Source of the DNA: Bacteroidota bacterium
GTDB lineage: Bacteria > Bacteroidota > Bacteroidia > M30B66
Length of the DNA: 50,142 bases
Reading direction: 5' to 3'
Assembly: GCA_027483445.1 (NCBI GenBank)
Contig: JAIXUS010000032.1
Coordinates: 1 to 50,142, forward strand
This document shows positions 23,611 to 31,498 of this stretch, piece by piece (position 1 is the first letter of the stretch; every line of letters begins with the position of its first letter). The notes beneath the pieces are model-generated. The model ran no database searches. It had not been told where the DNA came from and saw nothing but the letters and a program-made list of their open reading frames with translations. Position numbers and translations under genes: made by a program.

Positions 23611-26010
23611 ATGTTCATGACTGTATCAGCACGCGCTTTGCTTTTTGCGATGGGCGCATCCGCCTTCGCATTTCCTGTTTTTGCGCAAAACGCGCCACCG
23701 GCTCCTGCGCCCGCTCCTGAGGCCGAAGTCGTTGTTGTGACGGGAACGCGCGAGGCCGGGCGCACGCAATTCCAGACATTGGCGCCCGTTGATGTGCTGT
23801 CAGCTGCCGCTTTGGATCAGACTGTATCGTCGGAAGTCGGCGACGCTTTGGCGGCCACGGTTCCGGGTTTTGTGCAACAGCGCTTGCCTTTGGCCGATGG
23901 CGCGACCTTTGTTCGCCCAGCCTCTTTGCGTAACTTATCGCCAGACCAGACCTTGGTTCTTGTCAACGGCAAGCGCTTCCACCGCTCTGCGGTCTTGGGG
24001 AGCCGGGGTGCGCAGGCCCCTGATTTAGCCCAGATTCCAAGCCTTGCCATTAAGCGCATCGAAGTGCTGCGCGATGGCGCTTCGGCTCAATATGGGTCTG
24101 ACGCGATTGCTGGTGTTATTAATATCGTGCTTGATACGACTCCTGGGTTTCAACTCAATGCCCAGGTTTCTGAATATTACGAAGGTGACGGGCGGAAAAC
24201 CCAAATCGGTGGCCAAGCTGGCTTTGAAATCCTCGATTCAGGCTTCTTGGTCGTTAGCTTAGAGCTGAATGAAGGCGAAATTACCTCGCGCTCGCGCCAG
24301 CGCCCTGATGCAGCCGCCTTCCAAGCCGCCAATCCAACATTGGTGGTGCCAAATCCAGCGCAACGCTGGGGTCAACCTGAGTTGTCAAATTGGCGCTTTG
24401 GCGCGAATTTCCAAATGCCGATTAATGATACGATTGATGCTTATGCATTTGCGACTGTAGGAGCAGGTGAAGGCAAGACCGACTTCAATTATCGCCTGCC
24501 AAGCCCAACAGCCAATGCGGCCGTCTATGGCATCACCTCGGTTTTTCCAGGCTATGATTTGCGGACCCGTTTCCCTGTCGGCTTCTCGCCCATATTTGGC
24601 TATGAGGACGAGGACCACCAGATTGTTGGCGGTGTTCGCGGCGGCAGCGAGAAGTTCACATGGGACATTAGTGTGTCTGAGGGTGGCAATACGGTTGACT
24701 ATAATTTGTCAAACACCGTCAATGCGTCGCTTGGTCCCGCAAGCCCCACGAGCTTCAAGCCTGGCATCTTGCAGCAAAACGAGCTGAATGTGAATGCTGA
24801 TTTTGTCTATCAGTTGGCCGTTCCCGGCCTCGCAAAAGATGTCAATCTGGCTTTTGGTCTTGAGCGCCGCATTGAGACCTATACAATCAAGGAAGGCGAA
24901 AGAGCCTCTTGGGTAGTGGGACCGGGCGCAATTGCAGGCTTGGCGCCCGGATCAAACGGCTTCCCGGGCTTTGACCCCCAACAAGCGGGCGAATGGGATG
25001 TTGAGAGTTTTGCGGGCTATGTCGATGGCGAATTCGCCCTGACGGATGCTTGGACAGTTGGAACAGCTATCCGCTACGAAGACTTTTCGTCCTTTGGCGA
25101 AACGGTGGACGGCAAAATTGCCACCCGCTATGAATTCACCCCTGATTTCGCGATCCGCGGGTCCTATTCCACGGGTTTCCGTGGACCGACACCTGGCCAG
25201 ATTAACTCAACGACTGTTGTGCAGGGCCTCGATACGCTGACAGGCCAAATCTTTAACCGGGGCCGCTTGTCATCCGCTGATCCGCTGGCCGCTAAGTTAG
25301 GGGTTAAACCACTTGAGCCCGAAGAGTCTGAAACAATCAGCGGCGGGATCACATGGCGCAGTGCATTCGGACTGACAGGTACGATCGATTTATATCGTAT
25401 CAATGTTGACAACCGATTTGCTGAATCGCGGGTGTTCTCACGCGCGGAGATTGAAGCGCTTGGACCCAATCCAAACCAATATACCGGGGTGTTTTTCTTC
25501 ATCAACGCCTTTGATACTGAGACCAGTGGTATTGATATTGCGGGCTCTTATGCGTCCAGCATCGGCCCCGGTCGCTTGGACCTTACCGCTGCCTTCAACT
25601 TCAATGAAACAGAAGTCGTAGGCGGTACAGGGTCAGTGGTCACAAGCCTCGACCAAAAGCGTCGTCTTGAAGAAGGGCGGGGGAAATATGGTGCGACTTT
25701 GGGTGCCAATTACACGCTCGATAAGTTCCGCTTTTCAGCCCGCGCGCGCTATTATGGCTCATTTGCCGATGCGGCCACCAATGGTGCAGGCGATATTTTC
25801 CAAGAGATTGGTGCGATCACCTTTTTCGATGCGTCGGTGCAATATGAGGTCAATGAGAACCTGACGGTTCGCATTGGTGGCGAGAATATCTTTGATGCCT
25901 ATCCAGACGAAGCAACGTTCCAAGCCAACCGTGGTTTGATCTATACACGTAACTCAAACTACGACACCGATGGCGGTCAATATTACTTCCGGGTTGAAAC
26001 CAAGTTCTAA
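23611..26010 (+). CDS. TonB-dependent receptor paired with an exported PLP enzyme
   Basis: 799 aa. An AAGGGG site lies 3 bases before ATG 23611; a second ATG at 23617 has better spacing and would remove two residues. Signal peptide to about residue 25 (VFAQ), a Pro/Ala linker, TonB box EVVVVTGTRE, plug LVNGKRFHRSAVLGSRGAQ and RIEVLRDGASAQYGSDAIAGVINIVL, and a barrel ending YYFRVETKF. The AQYGSDAIAGVIN plug is usual in receptors of unknown or metal-complex substrates. The class V aminotransferase-fold gene follows after 28 bases on the same strand, so the two are probably one transcript. Confidence 0.9.
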   Translation: MFMTVSARALLFAMGASAFAFPVFAQNAPPAPAPAPEAEVVVVTGTREAGRTQFQTLAPVDVLSAAALDQTVSSEVGDALAATVPGFVQQRLPLADGATFVRPASLRNLSPDQTLVLVNGKRFHRSAVLGSRGAQAPDLAQIPSLAIKRIEVLRDGASAQYGSDAIAGVINIVLDTTPGFQLNAQVSEYYEGDGRKTQIGGQAGFEILDSGFLVVSLELNEGEITSRSRQRPDAAAFQAANPTLVVPNPAQRWGQPELSNWRFGANFQMPINDTIDAYAFATVGAGEGKTDFNYRLPSPTANAAVYGITSVFPGYDLRTRFPVGFSPIFGYEDEDHQIVGGVRGGSEKFTWDISVSEGGNTVDYNLSNTVNASLGPASPTSFKPGILQQNELNVNADFVYQLAVPGLAKDVNLAFGLERRIETYTIKEGERASWVVGPGAIAGLAPGSNGFPGFDPQQAGEWDVESFAGYVDGEFALTDAWTVGTAIRYEDFSSFGETVDGKIATRYEFTPDFAIRGSYSTGFRGPTPGQINSTTVVQGLDTLTGQIFNRGRLSSADPLAAKLGVKPLEPEESETISGGITWRSAFGLTGTIDLYRINVDNRFAESRVFSRAEIEALGPNPNQYTGVFFFINAFDTETSGIDIAGSYASSIGPGRLDLTAAFNFNETEVVGGTGSVVTSLDQKRRLEEGRGKYGATLGANYTLDKFRFSARARYYGSFADAATNGAGDIFQEIGAITFFDASVQYEVNENLTVRIGGENIFDAYPDEATFQANRGLIYTRNSNYDTDGGQYYFRVETKF

Positions 26011-26038
26011 TCCAGGATTGAACAAGGCGGGGCATTTT

Positions 26039-27346
26039 ATGGTCGACAATCAATTAGGCCAAATGTCCCGCCGCTCTTTCACCAAAGCGGTCGCAACTAG
26101 CTCTTCGCTCATGGGTCTAGCAGCCCATACCGCATCAGCGGCGCAGCCCTCAGCTGACTTTGCCGCTTTGGCTAAAGACGAGACCTATTGGACCCAAGCT
26201 GTCGGACAGCACTACACGCGCAATCCCGACTTTATCCAATTGGAGGCAGGAAACTTCGGCTCAATGGCAAGGCCTGTAGAGCGCGCCTATCAAAGCCATA
26301 TTGAGCGGGTTAATCAGCAAACTTCCTATTTTTCACGTCGTCAGTTTGACCCATTACTGGTCCCTATCCGCCAGAGGGTGGCAGCATCCTTGGGCGTGGA
26401 TGCAGAAGAAATCGCTTTCACCCGTGGCTGCACGGAATCGATGCAAGCCCTGATCAGCGGCTATAACAAATTAAAAGCTGGAGACGGTGTCCTAATCTGC
26501 GACCTCGATTATGACGCCATGCAGACCGCTATGCGCTGGCTCAAAGTCAGGCGGGGGGCGCAGATCATTGAGATTGGGATACCAGAACCTGCGAGCGTCG
26601 CAGGCATTTTAGACACCTATCGCGCAGCGTTGACCGCCAACCCGCAAGTAAAGCTCATGCTGGTGACCCATGTCAGTCATCGAACTGGTCTAGTGATGCC
26701 AGTCGCTGAGCTTGTAGCGCTTGCTAAGTCGCGCGGCGTCGATGTGCTTCTCGATAGTGGCCATGCTTGGGGCCAGTTAGACTTTAACTTGCGTGATCTG
26801 GGGGTCGAGTTTGCGGGTTTTTCCGCCCACAAATGGATTGGCGCCCCGGTCGGCGTCGGTGTGCTTTACATAAAAAAGGCCCGGCTCGACGACATTGACG
26901 ATTATATGGACATTGATGCGCACGCGACCCGCCAGATAGAGACCAAAATCCATACAGGCACAGCCAATTTCGCGGCCTTTCTCGCGCTCAAGGACGCGCT
27001 TGATTTCCACGAAGCCATTGGTGTCAAGGCCAAGGAAGCCCGCCTGCGTTATCTGCGAGATTTGTGGACAACCCAGCTTGCCGATCATGAAAGGATTTCC
27101 GTCCTAACACCCTCCGATCCTCGACTGACCTGCGGGCTGACGTCATTTCGGTTTAAGGGCGAAACCACTTCGGCAGCAAACCGAGCACGCGCTGCCAAAC
27201 TATTGAGCGATTTCAATATTTTCGCAGTTCACCGCAATGGTGTGGCATCTGGGGCCTGCGTTCGTGTGACGCCCACGATGTTTACGCCAAAGAGCGATAT
27301 CGACCAACTCGTTACCGCCCTTGTGCGCATGGTACGTGACGTTTAA
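26039..27346 (+). CDS. Tat-exported class V aminotransferase-fold PLP enzyme (isopenicillin-N-epimerase-like)
   Basis: 435 aa from ATG 26039. Residues 9-35 carry a twin-arginine signal (MSRRSFTKAVATSSSLMGLA...ASA), implying folding with PLP in the cytoplasm and export to the periplasm. The fold-type-I core has TRGCTESMQALISGY near 130, DSGHAWGQ near 238 (the Asp that binds the PLP nitrogen) and FSAHKWIGAP near 262 (Schiff-base Lys). Relatives include isopenicillin N epimerase and cysteine-desulfurase-like enzymes. Position directly after a TonB receptor suggests it processes an amino-group-bearing compound taken up by that receptor. The actual reaction is not known. Confidence 0.87.
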   Translation: MVDNQLGQMSRRSFTKAVATSSSLMGLAAHTASAAQPSADFAALAKDETYWTQAVGQHYTRNPDFIQLEAGNFGSMARPVERAYQSHIERVNQQTSYFSRRQFDPLLVPIRQRVAASLGVDAEEIAFTRGCTESMQALISGYNKLKAGDGVLICDLDYDAMQTAMRWLKVRRGAQIIEIGIPEPASVAGILDTYRAALTANPQVKLMLVTHVSHRTGLVMPVAELVALAKSRGVDVLLDSGHAWGQLDFNLRDLGVEFAGFSAHKWIGAPVGVGVLYIKKARLDDIDDYMDIDAHATRQIETKIHTGTANFAAFLALKDALDFHEAIGVKAKEARLRYLRDLWTTQLADHERISVLTPSDPRLTCGLTSFRFKGETTSAANRARAAKLLSDFNIFAVHRNGVASGACVRVTPTMFTPKSDIDQLVTALVRMVRDV

Positions 27347-27364
27347 CGACTTTTCGGCACTCAG

Positions 27365-28020
27365 CCGATAGACACAACTTCTGCCCCTGCTTTGGTCAAG
27401 GCGATCGCATTTAGTTTGGCCTGCCGTTCTGGCATCCAAACGCCAACACATGCGTTGGTGACGGTCGCCGCGCGCGATTATGCTATCAAAGCGCTTTGAT
27501 CGGTCAGGCATTTACCGCATACTTTTTTCAGCGATGGCCATTACAGCCTCGCGCGACGGGCAAACCGGTTCCTATCTGGAATTAGTCGACGCTCTGGGCG
27601 TATATGGTGCCCAAGCACGTCTCGACTCCAGTCAACTTTATCGCCGTGTTGTTTTCAATGTCATGATATCCAATGTTGACGATCACTTGCGAAATCACAG
27701 GTTTCTATGGGCCGGAAAAGGCCGGATGGATACTCTCTCCTGCCTATGATCTAAACCCGGTTCCAACCGACCTAAAGCCCCGCATCCTGTCAACCAATAT
27801 CGATCTTGACGAGGCTACCTGCTCGCTCGACCTATTGGAAAGCGCTTGCGGCTATTTCGGCTTGGGCTTGAAGGAGGCGCGCATGATTATTCGCGAAGTC
27901 GCACAAGTCACAGAAAACTGGCGCGCGATTGCAGTCGAGGTCGGTGTCAAAGCATCCGAGATAAGCCGAATGGCGTCTGCTTTTGAACATGAAGATTTGA
28001 ATCGCGCATTGAAGCTTTAA
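27365..28020 (+). pseudogene. hipA-like kinase toxin remnant with two frameshifts
   Basis: Three consecutive frames give pieces of a HipA C-terminal kinase domain. First VKAIAFSLACRSGIQTP (about 27395). After a shift near 27478, MLSKRFDR...GSYLELVDALG...YRRVVFNVMISNVDDHLRNHRF. After another shift near 27705, GWILSPAYDLNPVP...LSTNIDLDEATCSLDL and AFEHEDLNRAL to the stop at 28020. Catalytic-loop Asn and Asp (NVDDHLRNH) and the metal Asp (AYDLNP) are present but out of frame with each other. The N-terminal half and any hipB antitoxin are missing. Confidence 0.8.
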
Positions 28021-28069
28021 CAAATCACGACCCGGCCGTTTGTATTGTCTGTACCCTGCAGGAATAACT

Positions 28070-28165
28070 TGACCTCTTGAACGCAAGCCTATTTGGAGCA
28101 TAAAACGGTGCTAAGCCATATTCCGTTGTAAATCAAAATATTGATTTATTCTGAAAAATGGTGGA
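28070..28165. repeat. Degenerate att-like segments at the junction of the two modules
   Basis: TGACCTCTTGAA at 28070-28081 and AAATGGTGGA at 28156-28165 both match the tRNA-Ala repeat exactly, but in the opposite order and about 75 bases apart. The second is followed at a distance by GATTCGAACC, a T-loop-like string. It marks the boundary between decayed hipA and the mobilization genes. It could be a worn internal att site of a tandem integration, or an arm-site cluster. Weak because the matches are short. Confidence 0.35.
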
Positions 28166-28320
28166 CGCAGAAGGAGCGGATTCGAACCATTTATTCATAA
28201 CCCTGAGCCAATGGAATGAGATTCTACAGGATACATCCATCGCCAATTCAAGCGATTATCCAAGAAAACTCGATATCTCTGAAAAGCCCCCAAAGACCAA
28301 GAAGGCGCAAGCTAAGACCT

Positions 28321-28356
28321 ATTCCGTTGATTCGTTGAAACGGATAGGGGGCTTGC
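28321..28356 (+). other. oriT: Putative oriT upstream of mobC
   Basis: An inverted repeat TCCGTT (28323-28328)/AACGGA (28339-28344) is followed at once by TAGGGGGCTTGCG. It sits immediately 5' of the mobC-relaxase pair. An inverted repeat with a nic region just downstream, beside the relaxase genes, is the usual oriT layout. The AGGGGG also serves as ribosome site of mobC. The rest of the gap 28021-28320 holds the att-like segments and no supported gene. Confidence 0.4.
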
Positions 28357-28740
28357 GTGGAAGGGTCAGATAAGGGTCTCTCAAATCCACCGCCATTCTC
28401 GCTGCGCTTAACCTTCGAAGAGCGCACCCAGTTGGAACAAGAGGCTGGGGATTTGACTTTGGGGGCTTATGTCCGCTCGCGTCTATTCGACCAATCCCGC
28501 CCCGCACCAAGACGGCGTAGCAAAAAGCCTGTGAAAGACCATGTGGCATTAGCGTATGTCCTAGCGTTGCTTGGCAAGTCACATATCTCAAATAACATCA
28601 ACCAACTGGCGAAGGCGGCGAACACAGGAAGCCTGCCCGTCACATTGGAGACTGAACGCGCATTGAATGACGCCGTTCAAGATATTGCGACCATGCGTCG
28701 CTATTTGCTGGCTGCCTTAAACTTGGATGATTTTGGATGA
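28357..28740 (+). CDS. mobC: MobC-like relaxosome accessory protein
   Basis: 127 aa, GTG start with AGGGGG 5 bases upstream. The N-terminal ribbon-helix-helix-like part (FSLRLTFEERTQLEQEAGDLTLGAYVRSRLF) binds DNA. The C-terminal half has the MobC signature HVALAYVLALLGKSHISNNINQLAKAANTGSLPV. MobC proteins bind near oriT and help the relaxase open the strands. The stop overlaps the relaxase start by ATGA, so the two are coupled. Confidence 0.9.
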   Translation: MEGSDKGLSNPPPFSLRLTFEERTQLEQEAGDLTLGAYVRSRLFDQSRPAPRRRSKKPVKDHVALAYVLALLGKSHISNNINQLAKAANTGSLPVTLETERALNDAVQDIATMRRYLLAALNLDDFG

Positions 28741-30026
28741 TCATCAAAGCCTCCCAACGAAGCGGCGGCAAACAACTTGGTCTTCATTTGCTCAAGACCG
28801 AAGAAAACGAACATGTTGAAATTCATGAAGTGAGTGGGTTTCTATCCCAAAACCTCATGGGGGCCATGAGCGAAGCCTATGCGATGGCACGCGGAACCAA
28901 GTGCCAGAAATATCTATTCTCGGTATCACTAAGTCCGCCCCAAAATGAAAGTGTGCAAGTCGAAGTCTTTGAAAAGGCGATTAGCGACATTGAAGAACGG
29001 CTGGGGCTTAAAGGCCAACCACGCGCGGTTGTCTTCCATGAGAAGGAAGGTCGCCGCCATTGCCATGTGGTCTGGTCACGTATCGATGCTGAGAACATGG
29101 TCGCGTTGAAACTTCCCTATTTCAAAACGAAATTGCAGGAAGTTTCTAAACAACTTTTCCTCGAAAATGGCTGGGGAATTCCAAAGGGCTTCTTGGATAA
29201 GGGCTTGCGTGATCCACGCACTTTCAATCTCGCTGAATGGCAACAGGCTAAGCGCACGGGGATAAATCCAAAAGACATCAAGGAGGCAGCGCAAAGCTGC
29301 TGGTCACGTTCCGACGGCCTAAAATCCTTTGCTCGCGCTATGGAAGAAAAAGGATTGTTCATCGCCAAAGGCGATAAACGTGGGGTTGTTGCGATATCGG
29401 TCGAAGGCGCAGTCTTCGCCCTGTCGCGTCTATTGGATGTCAAAGCAAAAGATGTCGCGGCCAAACTCAGCAATGATGATCAACTAAAGTCCGTTAGCGA
29501 TACCAAAGCGTTTTTGTCGAAAGAGATAACGGCAAAACTCAAGCCCGTGATTGCGGATGCAAAGCGCATTGCCGCAAACCATTTGCGCCCGCTCTATGAG
29601 CAACGTGAAGCGATGAAACTCTTGCACCAAACCGAACGGCAAAAATTGGACGCTGGACAAAGGCAACGCCATGAACTTGAAGCCAAGGAACGCGCTAACC
29701 GCATTCGCAAAGGCTTTATGGGGATATGGGATAGGCTAACAGGCGAAAACGCAAAGGCACGCAAGCAGAATGAAATGGAAGCCTTCTTTGCTCTCAATCG
29801 TGACCGCAAACAGCGTCACGATCTGGTGGCGGCGCAATTGAAAGATCGCCAAGCCCTGCAAGCCAAAATCATCGAAGTTCGCACCAAGCAAACTAAGATG
29901 ATCTTGAACCTTTATCAGCATGCCGCCCATTTCCGCCATCTTGAGCAAGGTGGGCAGGCTGGGCGGGATAATCCTAGAACCTCAGACATGCCCCGCAAGC
30001 GGGGACAGGATTTGAGCTTAGGATAG
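28737..30026 (+). CDS. Relaxase / mobilization nuclease
   Basis: 429 aa. The relaxase domain occupies about residues 1-250. The metal-binding histidine motif is FHEKEGRRHCHVVWSRID (His101, His108, His110). Flanking blocks FLSQNLMGAMSEAYAMARGTKC and FNLAEWQQAKR match a relaxase family common on alphaproteobacterial plasmids. There is no Tyr before Tyr48, so the nucleophile is not at the usual N-terminal place. The C-terminal third is Lys/Arg/Gln-rich and probably coiled coil. It would nick oriT and pilot the strand to the coupling protein. It ends 4 bases from the convergent RES gene. Confidence 0.88.
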   Translation: MIIKASQRSGGKQLGLHLLKTEENEHVEIHEVSGFLSQNLMGAMSEAYAMARGTKCQKYLFSVSLSPPQNESVQVEVFEKAISDIEERLGLKGQPRAVVFHEKEGRRHCHVVWSRIDAENMVALKLPYFKTKLQEVSKQLFLENGWGIPKGFLDKGLRDPRTFNLAEWQQAKRTGINPKDIKEAAQSCWSRSDGLKSFARAMEEKGLFIAKGDKRGVVAISVEGAVFALSRLLDVKAKDVAAKLSNDDQLKSVSDTKAFLSKEITAKLKPVIADAKRIAANHLRPLYEQREAMKLLHQTERQKLDAGQRQRHELEAKERANRIRKGFMGIWDRLTGENAKARKQNEMEAFFALNRDRKQRHDLVAAQLKDRQALQAKIIEVRTKQTKMILNLYQHAAHFRHLEQGGQAGRDNPRTSDMPRKRGQDLSLG

Positions 30027-30030
30027 GCGG

Positions 30031-31449
30031 CTAGAATTTCCAGTCTTGAGTATTTCCTGAATCTTTAAAATAATAATAGGCGCTAAAACTATCCCTAGTA
30101 TATGATACTTTTTTGATATGATGAATCGTAAGTGAGTTTATATCAAGATCCAGTTTTGATTCATCTTTTTTGTCCTCAGGGTTTTTGCCTTCCATCGGCG
30201 TGGCGTCAATGTCGATGGAATACCAAGTCTCTGGGCCGTCCTCGCTGTCTATGTAGGTAGACACCTCGATAACTGAGTTCTCAAAAACTGGATTCCTCTT
30301 TACCTTAGACGATTTGTTAAAAAGCACGACATTAAGGCCAGCATCTGCACCTTGGCCAGACTTGAAGATAATGCCATCAAGTTGCGGATGTTCAATTTGA
30401 GAAAGGTAATCGGCAAGAACTTGAGTGGTCACATAGTCAATTGTCTCGTCATCGGGCATTACGGGCTTAGTAAATCGCTCCTCTAGATGTCTCATGAAAA
30501 CAATTTTATCTTTTTCTTCAATAAAGTGCGGGTCAAAAATACTTCCGACGGCCTCTATTTCTGAAAATTTTGATAGGTTCAATAGGATGAGTTTCGTAGT
30601 AATTGGGAAATTACCGACTAGCACTTTACTTCCTACTGGAGGCCTAGTTTCCGCGATTGCAGTCTCGATAGAAGTTGCGCCATAGAAAACCGAGATACCG
30701 TGCGCATTCATTCGTCCACCCCTTGCCAAGTTACGGGGTGGTGGGCCTAGGTTCAGGTCAGGCTTTTTTAAAGCTTCAACTAAGGCATTTTCATTTTGAA
30801 ATACTCTTGCTCTGAATAATCCCGCGATCGGCTGTTCAGGTCCAGCAATTTCTAAAACCGAGTGCCCAGTCTTTGTCTTAACTTGATGTAAATTCGAAAA
30901 TATTTTATCGAGTGCATCCTGAATTGGCTTATTAAAATAACGGTTCTGTCTTTTTAGTTTCTCATCTAAATCATCAAAATTCCAAATCAAATTGATCCAA
31001 CCTAGTCTACGAGAGTTTCCTTCTTCATAGAAAGAGTCACTCGAAAACTCCGTTTCCTCTTCCGTCCAGTCTGAACCATATTCTTCATATTTTTCCGATA
31101 ATAGTTCTTGAATATCCTTGGCGGCCTCGTGTGGTAATCTCGCCGTATACTCAATTAATTCGATTATTGGTTCTCCTTGTCGCTCCCAATCGTAATTTGA
31201 CTCACGATCATTGATCATACGATATTCAAGACTTGATGGCTCGGTAGGAGTGCGCTGATAATGCTCAGTGAGACCACGTTCGATGTGTGTCGCAAGTTCG
31301 TCAATTGAGATTAACAATTTTGAGTTGCCGCAATAATCGCAGGTTCCAACAACACTTCTTTTTAGGATTATGGCCTTCAGATACGGCTCGCCAACACAAT
31401 CAGGACATATCTTTTTTTCGTCATCATTTTTCTGTTCTATCATGTCCAC
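30031..31449 (-). CDS. RES-domain protein with zinc ribbon and HEPN/RES N-terminal domain
   Basis: 472 aa. A zinc ribbon at the N-terminus (CPDC...CDYC, residues 16-40) is followed by a helical HEPN/RES-type N-terminal region. A RES domain lies at about 215-385: FRARVF, LGPPPRNLARGGRMNAHGISVFYGAT, then ETAIAETRPPVGS. RES proteins are NAD-phosphorolysing or ADP-ribosylating toxins, usually neutralised by an Xre-type antitoxin. None is next to it here. The long N-terminal extension resembles the large RES proteins thought to act in phage defence. The gene follows fic by 49 bases on the same strand. Confidence 0.8.
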   Translation of the reverse strand: MDMIEQKNDDEKKICPDCVGEPYLKAIILKRSVVGTCDYCGNSKLLISIDELATHIERGLTEHYQRTPTEPSSLEYRMINDRESNYDWERQGEPIIELIEYTARLPHEAAKDIQELLSEKYEEYGSDWTEEETEFSSDSFYEEGNSRRLGWINLIWNFDDLDEKLKRQNRYFNKPIQDALDKIFSNLHQVKTKTGHSVLEIAGPEQPIAGLFRARVFQNENALVEALKKPDLNLGPPPRNLARGGRMNAHGISVFYGATSIETAIAETRPPVGSKVLVGNFPITTKLILLNLSKFSEIEAVGSIFDPHFIEEKDKIVFMRHLEERFTKPVMPDDETIDYVTTQVLADYLSQIEHPQLDGIIFKSGQGADAGLNVVLFNKSSKVKRNPVFENSVIEVSTYIDSEDGPETWYSIDIDATPMEGKNPEDKKDESKLDLDINSLTIHHIKKVSYTRDSFSAYYYFKDSGNTQDWKF

Positions 31450-31498
31450 GATTCACTTCCCCCACAAATTTTCTTATAAATCAGAAACATTTAGCCCC

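Noticed and set aside
28156-28190. A second tRNA 3' end
   Set aside because: It contains TGGTGGA and TTCGAACC-like pieces, but the distance from the T-loop to the CCA is 5 bases too long and no acceptor partner exists; kept only as a degenerate att-like segment.
28158-28373. 71-codon open frame beginning inside the att-like segment (MVDAEGADSN...)
   Set aside because: Starts in tRNA-like sequence and overlaps the oriT candidate and the mobC start; no family or ribosome site.
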